Assembly (NCBI GenBank): GCA_903928955.1
Contig: CAIYTD010000164.1
Coordinates: 1 to 6,315 of the forward strand
Length of the DNA: 6,315 bases
Source of the DNA: Oligoflexia bacterium
Lineage (GTDB): Bacteria > Bdellovibrionota > UBA1018
Reading direction: 5' to 3'
In this document: positions 6,110 through 6,315 of the stretch, in pieces
How the letters are laid out: each line of letters starts with the position of its first letter
How positions within the stretch are numbered: position 1 is the first letter of the stretch
Notes under the pieces: generated by a model
What the model saw: the letters and a program-made list of their open reading frames with translations, nothing else
Database searches by the model: none
What the model was told of the DNA's origin: nothing
Translations under genes and position numbers: made by a program

Positions 6110-6315
6110 ATGGATAATCCTCTTACTGAACTGAATCCCACATCACTGGAGAGAATTCATTCAGCATCTGAAAATCTGTATGAGTTGATCGAAAATGTCT
6201 CGCTCCTTCGACTTCAACAGCTTCTCCAATCAGAAGAAACTACCATCCAAAATTTAGAAGAAAAACAGCCCCTCTTGCCCGGTTATTGGATGTCTTTAAT
6301 TTTACTCGCTGGCCC
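6110..6315 (+). CDS. N-terminal fragment of an uncharacterised protein, cut by the right edge
   Basis: An open frame begins at ATG 6110 and runs without a stop to the end of the window (68 codons visible). The visible part is a helical, leucine- and glutamate-rich N-terminus ('SLERIHSASENLYELIENV', 'LLRLQQLLQSEE'), then 'LLPGYWMSLILLAG', which may be the start of a membrane segment. The ATG has no ribosome site at a normal distance. An in-frame TTG at 6098 has GGA at 6088-6090, seven bases upstream, and would add four residues, so it is a real alternative start. The helix around residues 13-35 loosely resembles the second helix of a histidine-kinase dimerisation domain, but no phospho-acceptor His in the right context is seen, so I do not assign a function. 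It follows the porin gene by 135 bases, with a hairpin in between. Confidence 0.5.
   Translation, partial: MDNPLTELNPTSLERIHSASENLYELIENVSLLRLQQLLQSEETTIQNLEEKQPLLPGYWMSLILLAG

Noticed and set aside
6110..6315. Histidine kinase call for the edge gene
   Set aside because: Only a loose helix resemblance is seen; there is no phospho-acceptor His motif and no ATPase motif in view.

Overview
The window looks like a chromosomal stretch of an AT-rich Gram-negative bacterium. The outer membrane is implied by a signal-peptide-bearing beta-barrel protein that ends in an aromatic residue. A receiver/coiled-coil/HD-GYP protein with a non-standard GYP motif and a probable FecR/Fn3-type surface protein resemble gene types that I associate with Bdellovibrionota (Bdellovibrio, Silvanigrella and relatives). 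That taxonomic guess rests on protein style from memory, not on a search. No RNA gene, insertion sequence, CRISPR array or phage gene is visible.

Layout. From 1 to 624 (+) lies the C-terminal part of a protein with two Fn3-like modules; its start is outside the window. It converges, with a 15-base gap, on a minus-strand pair: an HD-GYP response regulator (3806 to 2136) followed 38 bases downstream by a membrane-inserted calcineurin-like metallophosphoesterase (2097 to 640). The two probably form an operon transcribed from the divergent intergenic region 3807-3968. On the other side of that region, reading right, is a small membrane-anchored protein with a GTG start (3969-4349). Next comes a well-expressed-looking BBP2-type outer-membrane porin (ATG at 4466, stop at 5974) with its own promoter-like site and a strong Shine-Dalgarno. 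After a hairpin at 6001-6036, a further plus-strand gene begins near 6098/6110 and runs off the right edge.

How the genes may work together. The minus-strand pair suggests a signalling unit in which a phosphorylatable receiver controls an HD-GYP domain (cyclic-di-nucleotide phosphodiesterase or a degenerate sensor of one), co-expressed with a membrane metallophosphoesterase of unknown substrate. The plus-strand genes on the right are envelope functions. Nothing in the sequence ties the two sets together except the shared intergenic region, which holds several short palindromes.

I see no clear evidence of a wholly new system. The points most worth a second look are the altered HD-GYP active site, the membrane insertion splitting the metallophosphoesterase fold, the four-cysteine N-terminal domain on the porin, and the apparently leaderless small gene.
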